From Exiguobacterium sp. BMC-KP (GTDB lineage Bacteria; Bacillota; Bacilli; Exiguobacteriales; Exiguobacteriaceae), in assembly GCF_001275385.1 (NCBI RefSeq), contig NZ_LGIW01000012.1, positions 186,001-250,000 on the forward strand: a stretch of 64,000 bases of DNA, in the 5' to 3' direction. Numbering within the stretch: position 1 is the first letter of the stretch; each line of letters opens with the position of its first letter. A program made the translations under genes and the position numbers. Below are positions 42,956 to 51,806 of the stretch, in pieces. The notes beneath the pieces were generated by a model. The model was given only the letters and a program-made list of their open reading frames with translations, did not search any database and was not told the origin of the DNA.

Positions 42956-43522
42956 ATGATTCGACAAGCAGATGCTTCAGAAGCAAAACAGATTGCTCCC
43001 TTAATTGAACAAGCGATTCATGAAATCGCTGAGACGCTGACAGGGGCGACGGAAAAAGAAGAGATTCTAGAACGACTCGCCTATTTCGTTTCCCAAACCG
43101 GAAACCGGCTTAGTCATGAGAACATCCTCGTCAAAGTCATCGAGGGTGAAGTAGCGGGCATCGTGATCGCTTATGCAGGGACAGATGCGAAACAACTCGA
43201 CGAACCAATTAAAAAACAATTGAAACAGTGGACAGGGCAAGATGCCCAGATCGACGTCGAGACGGAGGGACCCGTCTATTACCTAGATACACTATCTGTT
43301 GACGCGCGTCATGGTGGCAAAGGAATTGGAACGGAACTGTTGCAGGCAGCAGCGGAAGAAGGCGAAAAACGAGGACTACAAGCATTCACCTTAAACGCTG
43401 ATCAAACGAACGGAGGAGCACAGCGACTGTATCGGCGTCTCGGCTTTAAACCGGTACGAACAATCGAAATCAGCGGTGGCACCTTTGATTATATGGAACG
43501 TCGTTATGATACGCAGCAATAA
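42956..43522 (+). CDS. GNAT-family N-acetyltransferase
   Basis: 188 residues. Acetyl-CoA binding is indicated by LDTLSVDARHGGKGIGTELLQAAAEEGEKRG (R/Q-x-x-G-x-G/A region) near 110-140, followed by the typical NGGAQRLYRRLGFK near 150. The N-terminal half starts MIRQADASEAKQIAPLIEQAIHEIAE. Acceptor unknown. Ribosome site AAGGAG before ATG 42956. Flanked by terminators on both sides. Confidence 0.88.
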   Translation: MIRQADASEAKQIAPLIEQAIHEIAETLTGATEKEEILERLAYFVSQTGNRLSHENILVKVIEGEVAGIVIAYAGTDAKQLDEPIKKQLKQWTGQDAQIDVETEGPVYYLDTLSVDARHGGKGIGTELLQAAAEEGEKRGLQAFTLNADQTNGGAQRLYRRLGFKPVRTIEISGGTFDYMERRYDTQQ

Positions 43523-43525
43523 AAG

Positions 43526-43574
43526 AACCATGTCGATTTCCCCGGAGTCATTCGGGAGTCGACATGGTTTTTCG
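43526..43574. terminator. bidirectional terminator ending the Fur operon and the GNAT gene
   Basis: AACCATGTCGA (43526-43536) and TCGACATGGTT (43559-43569) with T5; it is the first clear stop signal after the last gene of the eight-gene minus-strand operon. Confidence 0.8.
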
Positions 43575-43593
43575 TTTGTATACAGTGATGCGA

Positions 43594-44973
43594 TCAAGGT
43601 GCTATTAACTGATATAGCATCGCTTGTGCATCTTCCGGTTCGTAGCGGGAATCACTCGTAAAGCGGACGACCGGTTTGACTTTTGGTCGAACACCTTGAG
43701 CATGAAGACGTTCGAGCAACCGACCAGTTACGTAAATCTGGTCGGATTTTGGTTCTGCATTCCATTTACTGACGGAACCGATCGGAACGATTGAAGCATC
43801 CGGTCGTTCGGACTCGAACTGTCGTGCTTCTTCATCCGTGAAGACGGTTGCTCCGGGTGAAAGGGTCGTCACGTAACGCGCTAGTTCAATCGTTGCTGGC
43901 GGACGCGTTGCTTGTTCGTTCAACGCTAAGCTACCGATTGTTAACTGAACGACTAGAAACGGCAGGTACATCCGTAACGGGAGCTGACGAATCGACCAGA
44001 CGAGAAGTAGGAGCACGAGCGGTAAGACATGACGGGGCTTATCGATATTTTGTCCGAGCCAGACCCAGATGAAATAGAGTCCAGCCGTCGTCCCCCAAGC
44101 GAGATCGATCGTCCAACGTTTGCGTAAGAACAGCATCATCCCGGACAGCAACCCAATCCACGTGCCATAGCCGATGCCATGCCAGAAGAGTTGCTGAAGC
44201 GTCTTGATGAATCGCTGGAAGATCGAGGCGTCATCGGTCTGAACAGAACCACCCCAGTCGGAAAAATGACCACTGACGAAGCGAAGCGAGAGTTGAAGAA
44301 ACGAGTAAGGACCGCCAACGGAAAAAGCGACCGGGAGCAACCAAGCGAGTTGCGCAAGCAGAAGCAACGCGCACTCAGATAAGAGTTGCCAGTAATCCTT
44401 TCGCACCTGCCATAGCAGGAACAGGAGCATAAAACCAAACGGCGCATAGGACAAGCGCGTCGCCATCAGTAAACCGAATAAGAGATATGGGAGCCAGCGG
44501 CGAATCTGATGCCGTGCGTGTTCGATGCTCCAGCCATACCAGATGAGTAATCCGAGTGCGAGTCCATCGGACATCCCTGTTGCAGCGAACGTAACGAGTG
44601 AAGCAGTAGAGAGAACCGTAAAGGCTGCAATTAGTCGAGTCGTGTCATAAGCATGACGCTGAAAGAGCCAGTAGAGTGGCAACAGGGCGCTTGCTAGTCC
44701 AAGTGTAGAGACGAGACCGAGCGCTTTGACAGCTATCGTTAGTGGGAGAAAAAGATTCGCCAATAAAATGAAAAATGGATAACCTGGGAAGTGGGGGCGT
44801 AAATCTGCCAAATCATAATCGGTCACGGCAAGCGTGAAGTTCGCGATATCGTAGCTTGCGATGAATGGACTGACGTAAATGATGCGTAAACCGATCCAGC
44901 CACCGATGAACAGAAGGGTAATCCAAAAAAGCGATCGTCCACGCGGACGTGAACGATCGCTTCGAACGGTCAA
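43594..44973 (-). CDS. GT-C-type polytopic membrane glycosyltransferase, last gene of the Fur operon
   Basis: 459 residues from TTG 44973, which overlaps the FTR1 stop (TTGA) four bases after AGGAGG. About eleven membrane segments. The first external loop, SPFIASYDIANFTLAV...DLRPHFPGYPF, has the acidic residues and HxPxYP pattern typical of GT-C enzymes (PMT/ArnT/GT39 and GT87-like), which take sugar from a polyprenyl phosphate. A C-terminal outward domain of about 90 residues follows. With the GT2 of the same operon as the probable donor maker, it would transfer a sugar on the outer membrane face. Acceptor unknown. Confidence 0.72.
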   Translation of the reverse strand: MTVRSDRSRPRGRSLFWITLLFIGGWIGLRIIYVSPFIASYDIANFTLAVTDYDLADLRPHFPGYPFFILLANLFLPLTIAVKALGLVSTLGLASALLPLYWLFQRHAYDTTRLIAAFTVLSTASLVTFAATGMSDGLALGLLIWYGWSIEHARHQIRRWLPYLLFGLLMATRLSYAPFGFMLLFLLWQVRKDYWQLLSECALLLLAQLAWLLPVAFSVGGPYSFLQLSLRFVSGHFSDWGGSVQTDDASIFQRFIKTLQQLFWHGIGYGTWIGLLSGMMLFLRKRWTIDLAWGTTAGLYFIWVWLGQNIDKPRHVLPLVLLLLVWSIRQLPLRMYLPFLVVQLTIGSLALNEQATRPPATIELARYVTTLSPGATVFTDEEARQFESERPDASIVPIGSVSKWNAEPKSDQIYVTGRLLERLHAQGVRPKVKPVVRFTSDSRYEPEDAQAMLYQLIAP

Positions 44974-45887
44974 GAAACCTCCTGTAAGGACTTCGATGAC
45001 TTCGATGGTTTGTTTTGACGGAGTAACATCCAACCAGCAAAGGCGAAGTAGCCCCACCAAGCGACGACTTGTTCAAGAGATGGATTATGACTATACCCGA
45101 ACATCGCGCCCATGAACGTTCCGATTTGCCCACTGATCAATGTCGAATTGCCGGTATCACGCAGGTATTGCACCTGATCGATGTAATGCTCCGGCATGAA
45201 GCCGACGATGTTATACACAGCAGCGGGTGTTCCATCAGCGTTCATCAATAAACTACCGAGCAGACCGAGGTCTTGGAATCGTCCGATCGTTTGGACGAGC
45301 ATGCCTGCAGCGATGAACAGGATCAGTACACCGGTTACTTGGAAGAAGCGTTTGACTGGGATTTTCATTGATCCTGAGACGAATAAGTATCCGAAGATCA
45401 ATGCGAGTAAGAGACCGGAAACCGCACCGTAACTTGTCAGGACTTTCTCGATTTCCCCACCTGAGATGGCAGCGAAGAAAAAGACTGTTTCGATTCCTTC
45501 TCGAACGATGACGAGGAAAGAGTGGATGATCATCGTGATCGCACTACCTGTCGAGACGGCAGCGGCGACTTTTGCTTGAGAAGCCTTTTGATTCTCTTTC
45601 GCTTCCTTACCCATCCACAGCACCATGTGTGTTAAGAGAAGGACAGAGACCATCATGATACCGAGACGCAGATACGTATCACTTCCGAAGCTTGCAAAGC
45701 TCGTGAAGACGACTTGGAACAAGAACGCGACACCAAGACTAGCAAGAAGCGCTAGTCCAACACCGGCATAGACCCATTTCTTATATTGCGGGGCGTTCAA
45801 TCGATCGAGATAACCTAAGATTAAACCGACGATGAGAACAGCCTCGAGACACTCCCGAAGCGTAATCAAAAACGCTTGAAAATCCAT
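44970..45887 (-). CDS. FTR1/EfeU-family iron permease
   Basis: 305 residues, seven membrane segments. Two REGLE-type iron motifs lie inside helices: RECLE (residues 11-15) and REGIE (129-133). This is the mark of FTR1/EfeU permeases that move iron across the cytoplasmic membrane after ferroxidation or capture. The usual EfeO (M75 cupredoxin/imelysin) and EfeB (DyP peroxidase) partners are absent. Instead it follows, by 12 bp, an extracytoplasmic helical protein and sits in an operon of glycan-type enzymes. The operon promoter has a Fur box, which independently supports iron as the substrate. Confidence 0.9.
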   Translation of the reverse strand: MDFQAFLITLRECLEAVLIVGLILGYLDRLNAPQYKKWVYAGVGLALLASLGVAFLFQVVFTSFASFGSDTYLRLGIMMVSVLLLTHMVLWMGKEAKENQKASQAKVAAAVSTGSAITMIIHSFLVIVREGIETVFFFAAISGGEIEKVLTSYGAVSGLLLALIFGYLFVSGSMKIPVKRFFQVTGVLILFIAAGMLVQTIGRFQDLGLLGSLLMNADGTPAAVYNIVGFMPEHYIDQVQYLRDTGNSTLISGQIGTFMGAMFGYSHNPSLEQVVAWWGYFAFAGWMLLRQNKPSKSSKSLQEVS

Positions 45888-45899
45888 CTGTCTTCCTCC

Positions 45900-46634
45900 T
45901 TATGAGCGGCGTTTCTTCTTCCATTGACCAATGCCGACGATGACGATGAGTACGACGACAAGTCCGAGCGCAATCAACTTCCAGATCGCGTCTGTTCCGA
46001 ACGTTTGACCGAGGAAGGAATCTTCTTCTGTGAAGACGCCTGTTTTTTCTTCACCTGGCAGGACGAAGAGAGGCGTTAATGTATCTTCGATCATCGTAAT
46101 GTTTTTCTTGAAGGATTCTTCATCACTCGCTTTTTTCCCGACACCAAACAGTCCAGGGTTTCCGAGTGCCTTTAATGATTCATCAAATGCAGTATACACG
46201 TCATCGGATGTCTTTGCATCCTTGCTTTCCTTGACGTATGGTGCGAGCACATCGTATGTGCCACGAGCTTTCGCGAGTAAGAGTTTCGCTTGCCCGAAAT
46301 CTTCGAACTGCTCTTCAGCAAAGTGCAGTCGACGTTCGATATTTTGGCGAAGAGCGACACGGTACGCTTGTTTTGCAGCCTCAGCATCTTCTTTTTCAAG
46401 AGCCGTATCAATCTTCGCTTTCGCTTCAGGGAAATACAGTTTGAACTCTTTATCATAGGCGGCAAGCGTTTCTTTCGCAAGCGCGTAATCTTTCGCATCG
46501 AGTTGTTCTTCAAATTGTTTATACGCTTCCGCAAAAGCTTCCTTTCCTGGGTCACCGTAACTGTAAGCGGAAACCGTGGAATTACTCACGAACAGTGAGA
46601 GTAGGAGGAGCGGTAGCAAAAGAAGGCGTTTCAT
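45900..46634 (-). CDS. extracytoplasmic helical protein with C-terminal membrane anchor, FTR1 partner candidate
   Basis: 244 residues. Signal peptide MKRLLLLPLLLLSLFVSNSTVSAYS (cleavage probably near residue 23), an all-helical acidic exterior domain, and one C-terminal membrane helix (LIALGLVVVLIVIVGIG) ending KKKRRS. Repeated Glu-rich helices (FEEQLDAKDYALAKETL, RRLHFAEEQFEDFGQAKLLLAKA) resemble the exterior domains fused to some bacterial FTR1 permeases, so it may collect iron for the permease encoded next. It overlaps the GT2 stop by 4 bp. No enzymatic motif and no haem CxxCH. Confidence 0.75.
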   Translation of the reverse strand: MKRLLLLPLLLLSLFVSNSTVSAYSYGDPGKEAFAEAYKQFEEQLDAKDYALAKETLAAYDKEFKLYFPEAKAKIDTALEKEDAEAAKQAYRVALRQNIERRLHFAEEQFEDFGQAKLLLAKARGTYDVLAPYVKESKDAKTSDDVYTAFDESLKALGNPGLFGVGKKASDEESFKKNITMIEDTLTPLFVLPGEEKTGVFTEEDSFLGQTFGTDAIWKLIALGLVVVLIVIVGIGQWKKKRRS

Positions 46635-47359
46635 CCGAGGTGCTCCTTTCGTTCTGAGCGTTCTTCAACGCTAAGCTGTGTGACAGGTCGTCGCCACTCC
46701 CGATAAATCGCTGGGAGAACACGTTGGACATAATTCAAACGAATAAAAGACTTTCCGGCTTCCCGGACCCGATAACGAATCGGGACTTCGTGAAGGCGGA
46801 ACCCTTTTCGAACGAGATTGAGGGTCAATACTTGCGCATAGTTATAGTCATGAATGATCTCAGCATGATGACATGCTGCACGCGAAAACGCCCGCATCCC
46901 ACTTTGACCGTCATGAATTCTGCGTTTCAGCAGTAGACACTGTAGCCACGTAAAGACATGATTTCCAATATAGCGATAGAGTCGCATCCCGTCAACGGTA
47001 CCGAGGAAACGAGAACCGAACACGTAGTCTGCTTGATCGTTTAGGATCGGTCGAACGATATCCGGGATTTGATCAGCAGGGTACTCGTTATCGGCATCAA
47101 TCATGACGGCAACATCAGCTCCGAGTTCGTGCGACTGGCGGAGTCCTTCGCGGACTGCCGCGCCGAGTCCTTGATTTTGCTCGAACCGATAGACGTGTGC
47201 ACCGTGTTGGCGTGCAATCGCACTCGTTGCATCTGTCGAACCGTCGTCAATGACGAGGGTCTCGACTGGTATACCGTCAATCATATCGGGTATTCGTTTC
47301 AAGACGAGGGGGAGCGAAACTTCTTCATTGTGGGCAGGTAAAAAGACGATGATTTTCAT
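46631..47359 (-). CDS. GT2 glycosyltransferase, polyprenyl-phosphate-sugar synthase type
   Basis: 242 residues. Starts MKIIVFLPAHNEEVSLPLVL, with VIDDGSTDAT and the DAD motif in AVMIDADNEYPADQIPD, then DGQSGMRAFSR near 152. This is the dolichyl-phosphate-mannose synthase (DPM1)-like layout. No membrane helices, so it works on the inner face, moving a sugar from NDP-sugar to undecaprenyl or similar phosphate. The start overlaps the upstream phosphatase-superfamily gene (ATGA). The GT-C protein of the same operon is its natural consumer. Confidence 0.85.
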   Translation of the reverse strand: MKIIVFLPAHNEEVSLPLVLKRIPDMIDGIPVETLVIDDGSTDATSAIARQHGAHVYRFEQNQGLGAAVREGLRQSHELGADVAVMIDADNEYPADQIPDIVRPILNDQADYVFGSRFLGTVDGMRLYRYIGNHVFTWLQCLLLKRRIHDGQSGMRAFSRAACHHAEIIHDYNYAQVLTLNLVRKGFRLHEVPIRYRVREAGKSFIRLNYVQRVLPAIYREWRRPVTQLSVEERSERKEHLG

Positions 47360-48792
47360 TTAGATGTCGCCTCCTTGAACGCTTCCGTCAGCAAAACACC
47401 ACGGCTATCGTGCGGGATGTCTGCGCCTAGTACTTTTGTAATCGTTGGTCCGAGTGACAGGATATGGCGGTGCGTATCCACTTTTAGACCGGCATGCACA
47501 TTCTTTCCATACATCCAGAAGGGAACGAATCGTTCGCCCTCATCTAAGTGACCATGTCCACCGATTCCGTCCGCTTGACCATGATCCGCCATGACGATGA
47601 GTGTCGCATCCTCGAGTTTACCGAGACGATCGAGTTCTTCACAAAACTCAGCAAGGAGCGCATCTGCTTCCTCGATTTTTTGAACATACTCGGAATAGAG
47701 TGTGCCTCGACTATGTCCCGTTTGGTCCGTTCCGATCAACTGGATTGCGAGCAGATCCGGGTCTTCTTCGTGGACGATTTGTTTGGCACGTTCCACGATA
47801 TTCCGGTCCGCAACATCGTTATGCATGACGGCTGTGACGGTCCGTACGTCGGTTGAACCGAACGCATCGACAAGGTGAGCGATACCAAGAATTTTCCCGG
47901 ATTTATCGACGGCACGAAGACGATCGAAGACAGTATCCGTTTTGACACCTGTCGTGTTCCAGACCATGTTCGAATGAATGCCGTGGTCTTCTGGGCGAGC
48001 ACCTGTAAACATCGAGCTGAAGCAGACGACGGTCCGGGCAGGATAGACGGTTTCCATGTTCGTATATTCCGTTCCTTCCTGACGCAATCGTTCGAGGAAC
48101 GGCGTGTTTGCTGCCATGTAGCGATCTTTGCGCATCCCGTCAACGATCAGGACGTAGACTTTTTCTGAAGTCGGGAGATCGGCATCGACCGTCATCGTCT
48201 CAGGCAACTTCGGTTTCCAGTCAAAGAGGTAATGATGCAAAATCCAAGCAAAGATGAATAGACCAATTGGAAACCAGACGAACGTCATGTCGAATGTCGC
48301 CGTATCACTTGCTGTCCACCAATACGCGAGCAACAAAGCAACCTTTGGGAGCTGTTCTTGTGCGTTACCACTCGTTGAATCACTATTTTTTAGAACGAGT
48401 TTCCAAAAACGCGTGAAGTTCGTCCAGCGTGTTCCGATTCGGAGATGATAATAGATCGTTCCCCAGAAAAAGACCGTGAAGAAGAAATAGAGACCCGCAC
48501 CATAGGCGAATAAAGGCAAATAATCAGCATTCGTACCACGAAGGAACAGCCAAACGATGATCGGAATCCAGAGGTAGTTGCGTAAAAATAACGGGAAATC
48601 ATAACGCCAAAGTAAGATGAACAAAGGAAGCGTCACGATGAAACCGAACCCGACATCTGAGAGTGGGATCTGCGTCCATAAGGCGTACGTCAAGAAGACG
48701 CCGATCGTAAAAATTGGTGTGAAGGGTTTTCCTTCATTGAGTAAGTTCCAGGCGCGCGCTGCGACTTTTTCAAAGCGAGAAGCACTTTTCAT
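47356..48792 (-). CDS. membrane-anchored alkaline phosphatase superfamily (phosphodiesterase/phosphotransferase) protein
   Basis: 478 residues from ATG 48792, seven bases after AAAGGAGG. The first 200 residues hold five to six membrane helices. The outward catalytic domain has the metal and nucleophile motifs of type I phosphodiesterases: VLIVDGMRKDRY, YPARTVVCFSSMFTG (nucleophile Thr), GTDQTGHSRG and MADHGQADGIGGHGH. The combination of membrane helices with this domain recalls GPI-ethanolamine-phosphate transferases and bacterial lipid phosphotransferases, so it could either cleave or transfer phospho-head-groups. ATGA overlap with the flippase-like gene. Confidence 0.8.
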   Translation of the reverse strand: MKSASRFEKVAARAWNLLNEGKPFTPIFTIGVFLTYALWTQIPLSDVGFGFIVTLPLFILLWRYDFPLFLRNYLWIPIIVWLFLRGTNADYLPLFAYGAGLYFFFTVFFWGTIYYHLRIGTRWTNFTRFWKLVLKNSDSTSGNAQEQLPKVALLLAYWWTASDTATFDMTFVWFPIGLFIFAWILHHYLFDWKPKLPETMTVDADLPTSEKVYVLIVDGMRKDRYMAANTPFLERLRQEGTEYTNMETVYPARTVVCFSSMFTGARPEDHGIHSNMVWNTTGVKTDTVFDRLRAVDKSGKILGIAHLVDAFGSTDVRTVTAVMHNDVADRNIVERAKQIVHEEDPDLLAIQLIGTDQTGHSRGTLYSEYVQKIEEADALLAEFCEELDRLGKLEDATLIVMADHGQADGIGGHGHLDEGERFVPFWMYGKNVHAGLKVDTHRHILSLGPTITKVLGADIPHDSRGVLLTEAFKEATSK

Positions 48793-49637
48793 CGTCTTCC
48801 TCCTTTCCAATCAGTGTATTTGAGCTGACGAACCAACAACCGGAGCGTAGCCGGATGGCGAACGAGGACGTACAGCGGGACGAGAAAAGCAAACGCATAT
48901 TTAAAGAAGTGCGTCATTAAGGCAACGTCGTACGCATGGGTAACACCGGCTTGTCGTAAGACCGTTCCCATCGCGAGTTCATAGGTACCAAGCCCGCCAG
49001 GCGTGAACTGAATCACACCAGATAAGACACCGGCACTCATCGCGATCAAGGTCGTCGGAAAGGACACATCGACACTTGCTCCATGCAAGAGGAAAAAGAC
49101 GGCGAGTGCTTCGACTGCCCAAGCGAGCGTTCCGAACAGAACGAGGGAAGGGAGGTGCGGTCGACGTAATACGAGCAATAACCCTGTCGCAAGGAGCGCG
49201 ACGAGCAAGACGATTGGATGAAACAACCAACCGATCAGAATGAATGTGCACAGAACGATCAAGTCAATACTTCGTTGTAAAACGAAGATCGCACTTGTTT
49301 GTTTCCAAGGACTACCGATGGCGCGAGCCGTCATCAGTCGAATCATCTCTCCGAGTTTGATCGGTGAGAGATGATTGATCGTCAGTCCGAGATAAAGGCT
49401 TGATAGATAAACAGCGGTTGGTACACGTTTCGCATCGGCGCGACGCCAGGCAATCGCTCGTAAATAAAAGGCGAATGCATACGTCAAGGTGGCAAGTATC
49501 GTCCACGGGCTCTTGAATAATGCTTCGATATACCGATAAGAGACCGTCAACTCAAGGAAAAAACGCAGGAGCAAAAAGATGACGAATCCGGTAAGGGTCA
49601 GATACAGAAGCGTTCGAATCAACGATTTTGATGCCAC
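48789..49637 (-). CDS. flippase-like / lysylphosphatidylglycerol-synthase-TM-domain protein
   Basis: 282 residues, about eight membrane helices, no soluble domain. Family pattern of LPG_synthase_TM/UPF0104: SSLYLGLTINHLSPIKLGEMIRL near 80 and, after a long gap, SGVIQFTPGGLGTYELAMG near 210. MprF and AglD-related proteins use this fold to flip or act on lipids. The chosen GTG start at 49637 follows AGCAGGTGAT and overlaps the epimerase by 19 bp; a TTG at 49622 is the alternative. It may translocate the lipid-linked sugar made by the operon's GT2. Confidence 0.8.
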   Translation of the reverse strand: MASKSLIRTLLYLTLTGFVIFLLLRFFLELTVSYRYIEALFKSPWTILATLTYAFAFYLRAIAWRRADAKRVPTAVYLSSLYLGLTINHLSPIKLGEMIRLMTARAIGSPWKQTSAIFVLQRSIDLIVLCTFILIGWLFHPIVLLVALLATGLLLVLRRPHLPSLVLFGTLAWAVEALAVFFLLHGASVDVSFPTTLIAMSAGVLSGVIQFTPGGLGTYELAMGTVLRQAGVTHAYDVALMTHFFKYAFAFLVPLYVLVRHPATLRLLVRQLKYTDWKGGRR

Positions 49638-50530
49638 GCGATCACCTGCTCCAGTCCAACATCGATCTCGACTGACGGTTGATAATCGAATGCTATCTTT
49701 GCAGCTGTCGTATCACTCCATGTCATCGTCACGTCCCCGCGTCGGGCAGCCTGAGTATGCACAGGTACATTGAATCGTTGACCGATTCGTTCCGCTAAGG
49801 CACGTACAGAAACCGGCTGATTCGCACCTAGATTGTACGTTCCGACAGCATGAGCGAGTAGGGCTTGCTCCATACCACGCGTAATATCATCGATATACGT
49901 GAAATCACGTACCGGATCTCCGAAGATAGTGAGGGACTCCCCGCGTAACGCCTGTTCAATGAAACGATACAGTGCCATATCAGGACGACCTGATGGACCG
50001 TAGACGGTAAAGAAACGAAACAGCGTTACGTTTAAATCATATAAATGAGCATACGCATGACAAAAGCTTTCGGCACTATATTTGGCTGCCGCGTAAGGAC
50101 TAGCGACATGTCCCGTTGCCTGGTCTTCTTTGAGCGGCCCCGTCTGTTCCCCGTAAACGGAAGAAGAAGACGCGAAAAAGACATGCGGAATGCCATGTCT
50201 TTTTGCGGCTTCTAACAAGGTCACCGTCATATCGATGTCCTCACGAATATAATGATGCGGTTCCTCTAGCGAACGCGGAACACCAGGAAGCGCTGCGAGG
50301 TGGAAGATAGCATCAAACGATGGCTGCATCCATGTATCGAGATCATGATGAACGTCCCCCGTTGTAACAATAACACCAGCGCTTCTTAATGCTTTTGCCC
50401 GCTCTTCTTTCAAACGAATATCATAATAGTCCGTAAAGGCATCCAGTACATGAACGGTATGATGTTGCTTAAGCCGGAGGGCAAGGGCGGCACCAATGAA
50501 GCCGGCACCCCCTGTAATTCCGATATTCAT
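49619..50530 (-). CDS. NAD-dependent NDP-sugar epimerase/dehydratase
   Basis: 303 residues. MNIGITGGAGFIGAALALRL gives the GxxGxxG loop, FFASSSSVYGE holds the catalytic Ser/Thr region, and SPYAAAKYSAE the YxxxK pair near 145-149. RDFTYIDDITRGMEQALL near 208 is typical of UDP-glucose/UDP-glucuronate 4-epimerases. It should supply an activated sugar (Gal, GalA, GalNAc or a relative) for the downstream GT2. Ribosome site GGAGGG before ATG 50530. It follows the operon's lipoprotein gene after 26 bp. Confidence 0.88.
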   Translation of the reverse strand: MNIGITGGAGFIGAALALRLKQHHTVHVLDAFTDYYDIRLKEERAKALRSAGVIVTTGDVHHDLDTWMQPSFDAIFHLAALPGVPRSLEEPHHYIREDIDMTVTLLEAAKRHGIPHVFFASSSSVYGEQTGPLKEDQATGHVASPYAAAKYSAESFCHAYAHLYDLNVTLFRFFTVYGPSGRPDMALYRFIEQALRGESLTIFGDPVRDFTYIDDITRGMEQALLAHAVGTYNLGANQPVSVRALAERIGQRFNVPVHTQAARRGDVTMTWSDTTAAKIAFDYQPSVEIDVGLEQVIAWHQNR

Positions 50531-50556
50531 CTTATCCCTCCGTTTCCATATCGTTC

Positions 50557-51741
50557 TTAGTTGAGTGGTTCGAGAGCGTCCGTAATCCGTTCGCCTGTCG
50601 TCTCAGCTTTAACGTCACCTTTTTCAACGAGTGCGAGCCAGTCGTTCGCGTCTTTTGCGACTTGTGCTGCTTTTTCTTTACCCAGACGGTTTTCAAGTGT
50701 TGGTTTCATCGCAACGACGAACATGTTAGCTTCCATTGCTTCTGCGCGTGCTGTATCAATATCTTTCTTCTCGAGCGCCTCTTGTGCTTCTTCATGATAA
50801 CCGTCGACTTTTTCTGTTAATGCTTTCGCAAATAGACCTTCAATTTCTTTGTAAGAGACGTCAGCCGGTTTTGTCTTCGAGAAGTCATACCGTTCTTTTA
50901 ACGTTTTGACAGCCTCTTCATCTCCACCCGCTAATGATTCTTCGATCGCGAGCAGGAAACCATATCCTTCTGCTTGTTCCATTTGTAATTCTTTTTCGTC
51001 CGTACCAGCTTTAACGCCATCCTCGATTTTTTGTGCATAACCGAGTGCAGCCAAGTAGAAGGAACGGTAAATCGATTTATCCGTCACTTGTTTCGCTACA
51101 TTGAAGTCACCGATTTCTTTCGCGTCGATGGCTTCTTGCTGAGCTGCAAGACCAGATGTGATGGCTTGAGCGATTGCGTCTTCGTTTTTAAAGCCGTAGC
51201 TCGCGTCACGTTTTTCAGCTGTTGGAATGAAGACGGTCTTTGCCATCGCTTCAATATCCTTAAGTGCTTCTGTTGCAGCTTCTGGCTTACCCGCAACGAG
51301 TGCTTCTTCAGCTTTTGCTTGCGTTGCTTTTTGTAATTTATAGAAGTACGATTGTAGACCTTTATCAACGAGTTGACGAGCGATGTTCTCATCGAGATCT
51401 TTCGCTTCGACACCGGCTAAAGCAGACTGGATGACTTGTTCGATTTCTGGTGCTGTCGTCTCGACGCCACCTTTTAATTTCGATTCATAACTCGTCTTGA
51501 CCATCTTCCAATCAATCGCTTGTCCTTCTTTTGCTTTATCGAGTTCTGTTTTGATTGAGCTGAAGATTGTCAGTTCATCTGTCAGTGTCGTTGCAGCGAT
51601 TCCTGCATCCGCTGATTTTGTTTCTGTCGACTGTTCCGTTTTCTCTTTTTTCGGTGCAGTCGTATCCGTTTCATTCGAACCGCAAGCAGCCAAGATACCG
51701 GCTACCATGAAGATCGACGCTACTTTTAAACGCTTTTTCAT
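50557..51741 (-). CDS. Fur-operon lipoprotein, helical, two-repeat
   Basis: 394 residues. Lipobox LAAC in GILAACGSNETD with Cys20 as the lipid site, then a Thr/Lys-rich linker and a long alpha-helical body. By eye it has two related units (about 60-205 and 205-375), each with a pattern of L-x3-SYFYKL / SIYRSFYLAAL followed by Ala/Glu-rich helices. This resembles the helical exterior protein encoded before FTR1. No M75 HxxE, peroxidase or haem motif, so it is not a standard EfeO or EfeM. First gene after the Fur-controlled promoter, presumably the iron-capturing or glycan-bearing component. Confidence 0.75.
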   Translation of the reverse strand: MKKRLKVASIFMVAGILAACGSNETDTTAPKKEKTEQSTETKSADAGIAATTLTDELTIFSSIKTELDKAKEGQAIDWKMVKTSYESKLKGGVETTAPEIEQVIQSALAGVEAKDLDENIARQLVDKGLQSYFYKLQKATQAKAEEALVAGKPEAATEALKDIEAMAKTVFIPTAEKRDASYGFKNEDAIAQAITSGLAAQQEAIDAKEIGDFNVAKQVTDKSIYRSFYLAALGYAQKIEDGVKAGTDEKELQMEQAEGYGFLLAIEESLAGGDEEAVKTLKERYDFSKTKPADVSYKEIEGLFAKALTEKVDGYHEEAQEALEKKDIDTARAEAMEANMFVVAMKPTLENRLGKEKAAQVAKDANDWLALVEKGDVKAETTGERITDALEPLN

Positions 51742-51806
51742 AATCGTGATTCCCCCAGAAGAATTAATAAGACGTTTTCCGCCATGTAGTCGTTTTCACC
51801 AATCTA

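Noticed and set aside
50557-51741. Lipoprotein as EfeO/EfeM (M75 imelysin-like)
   Set aside because: The HxxE metal motif and the M75 order are not seen; only the lipobox and helical character fit.
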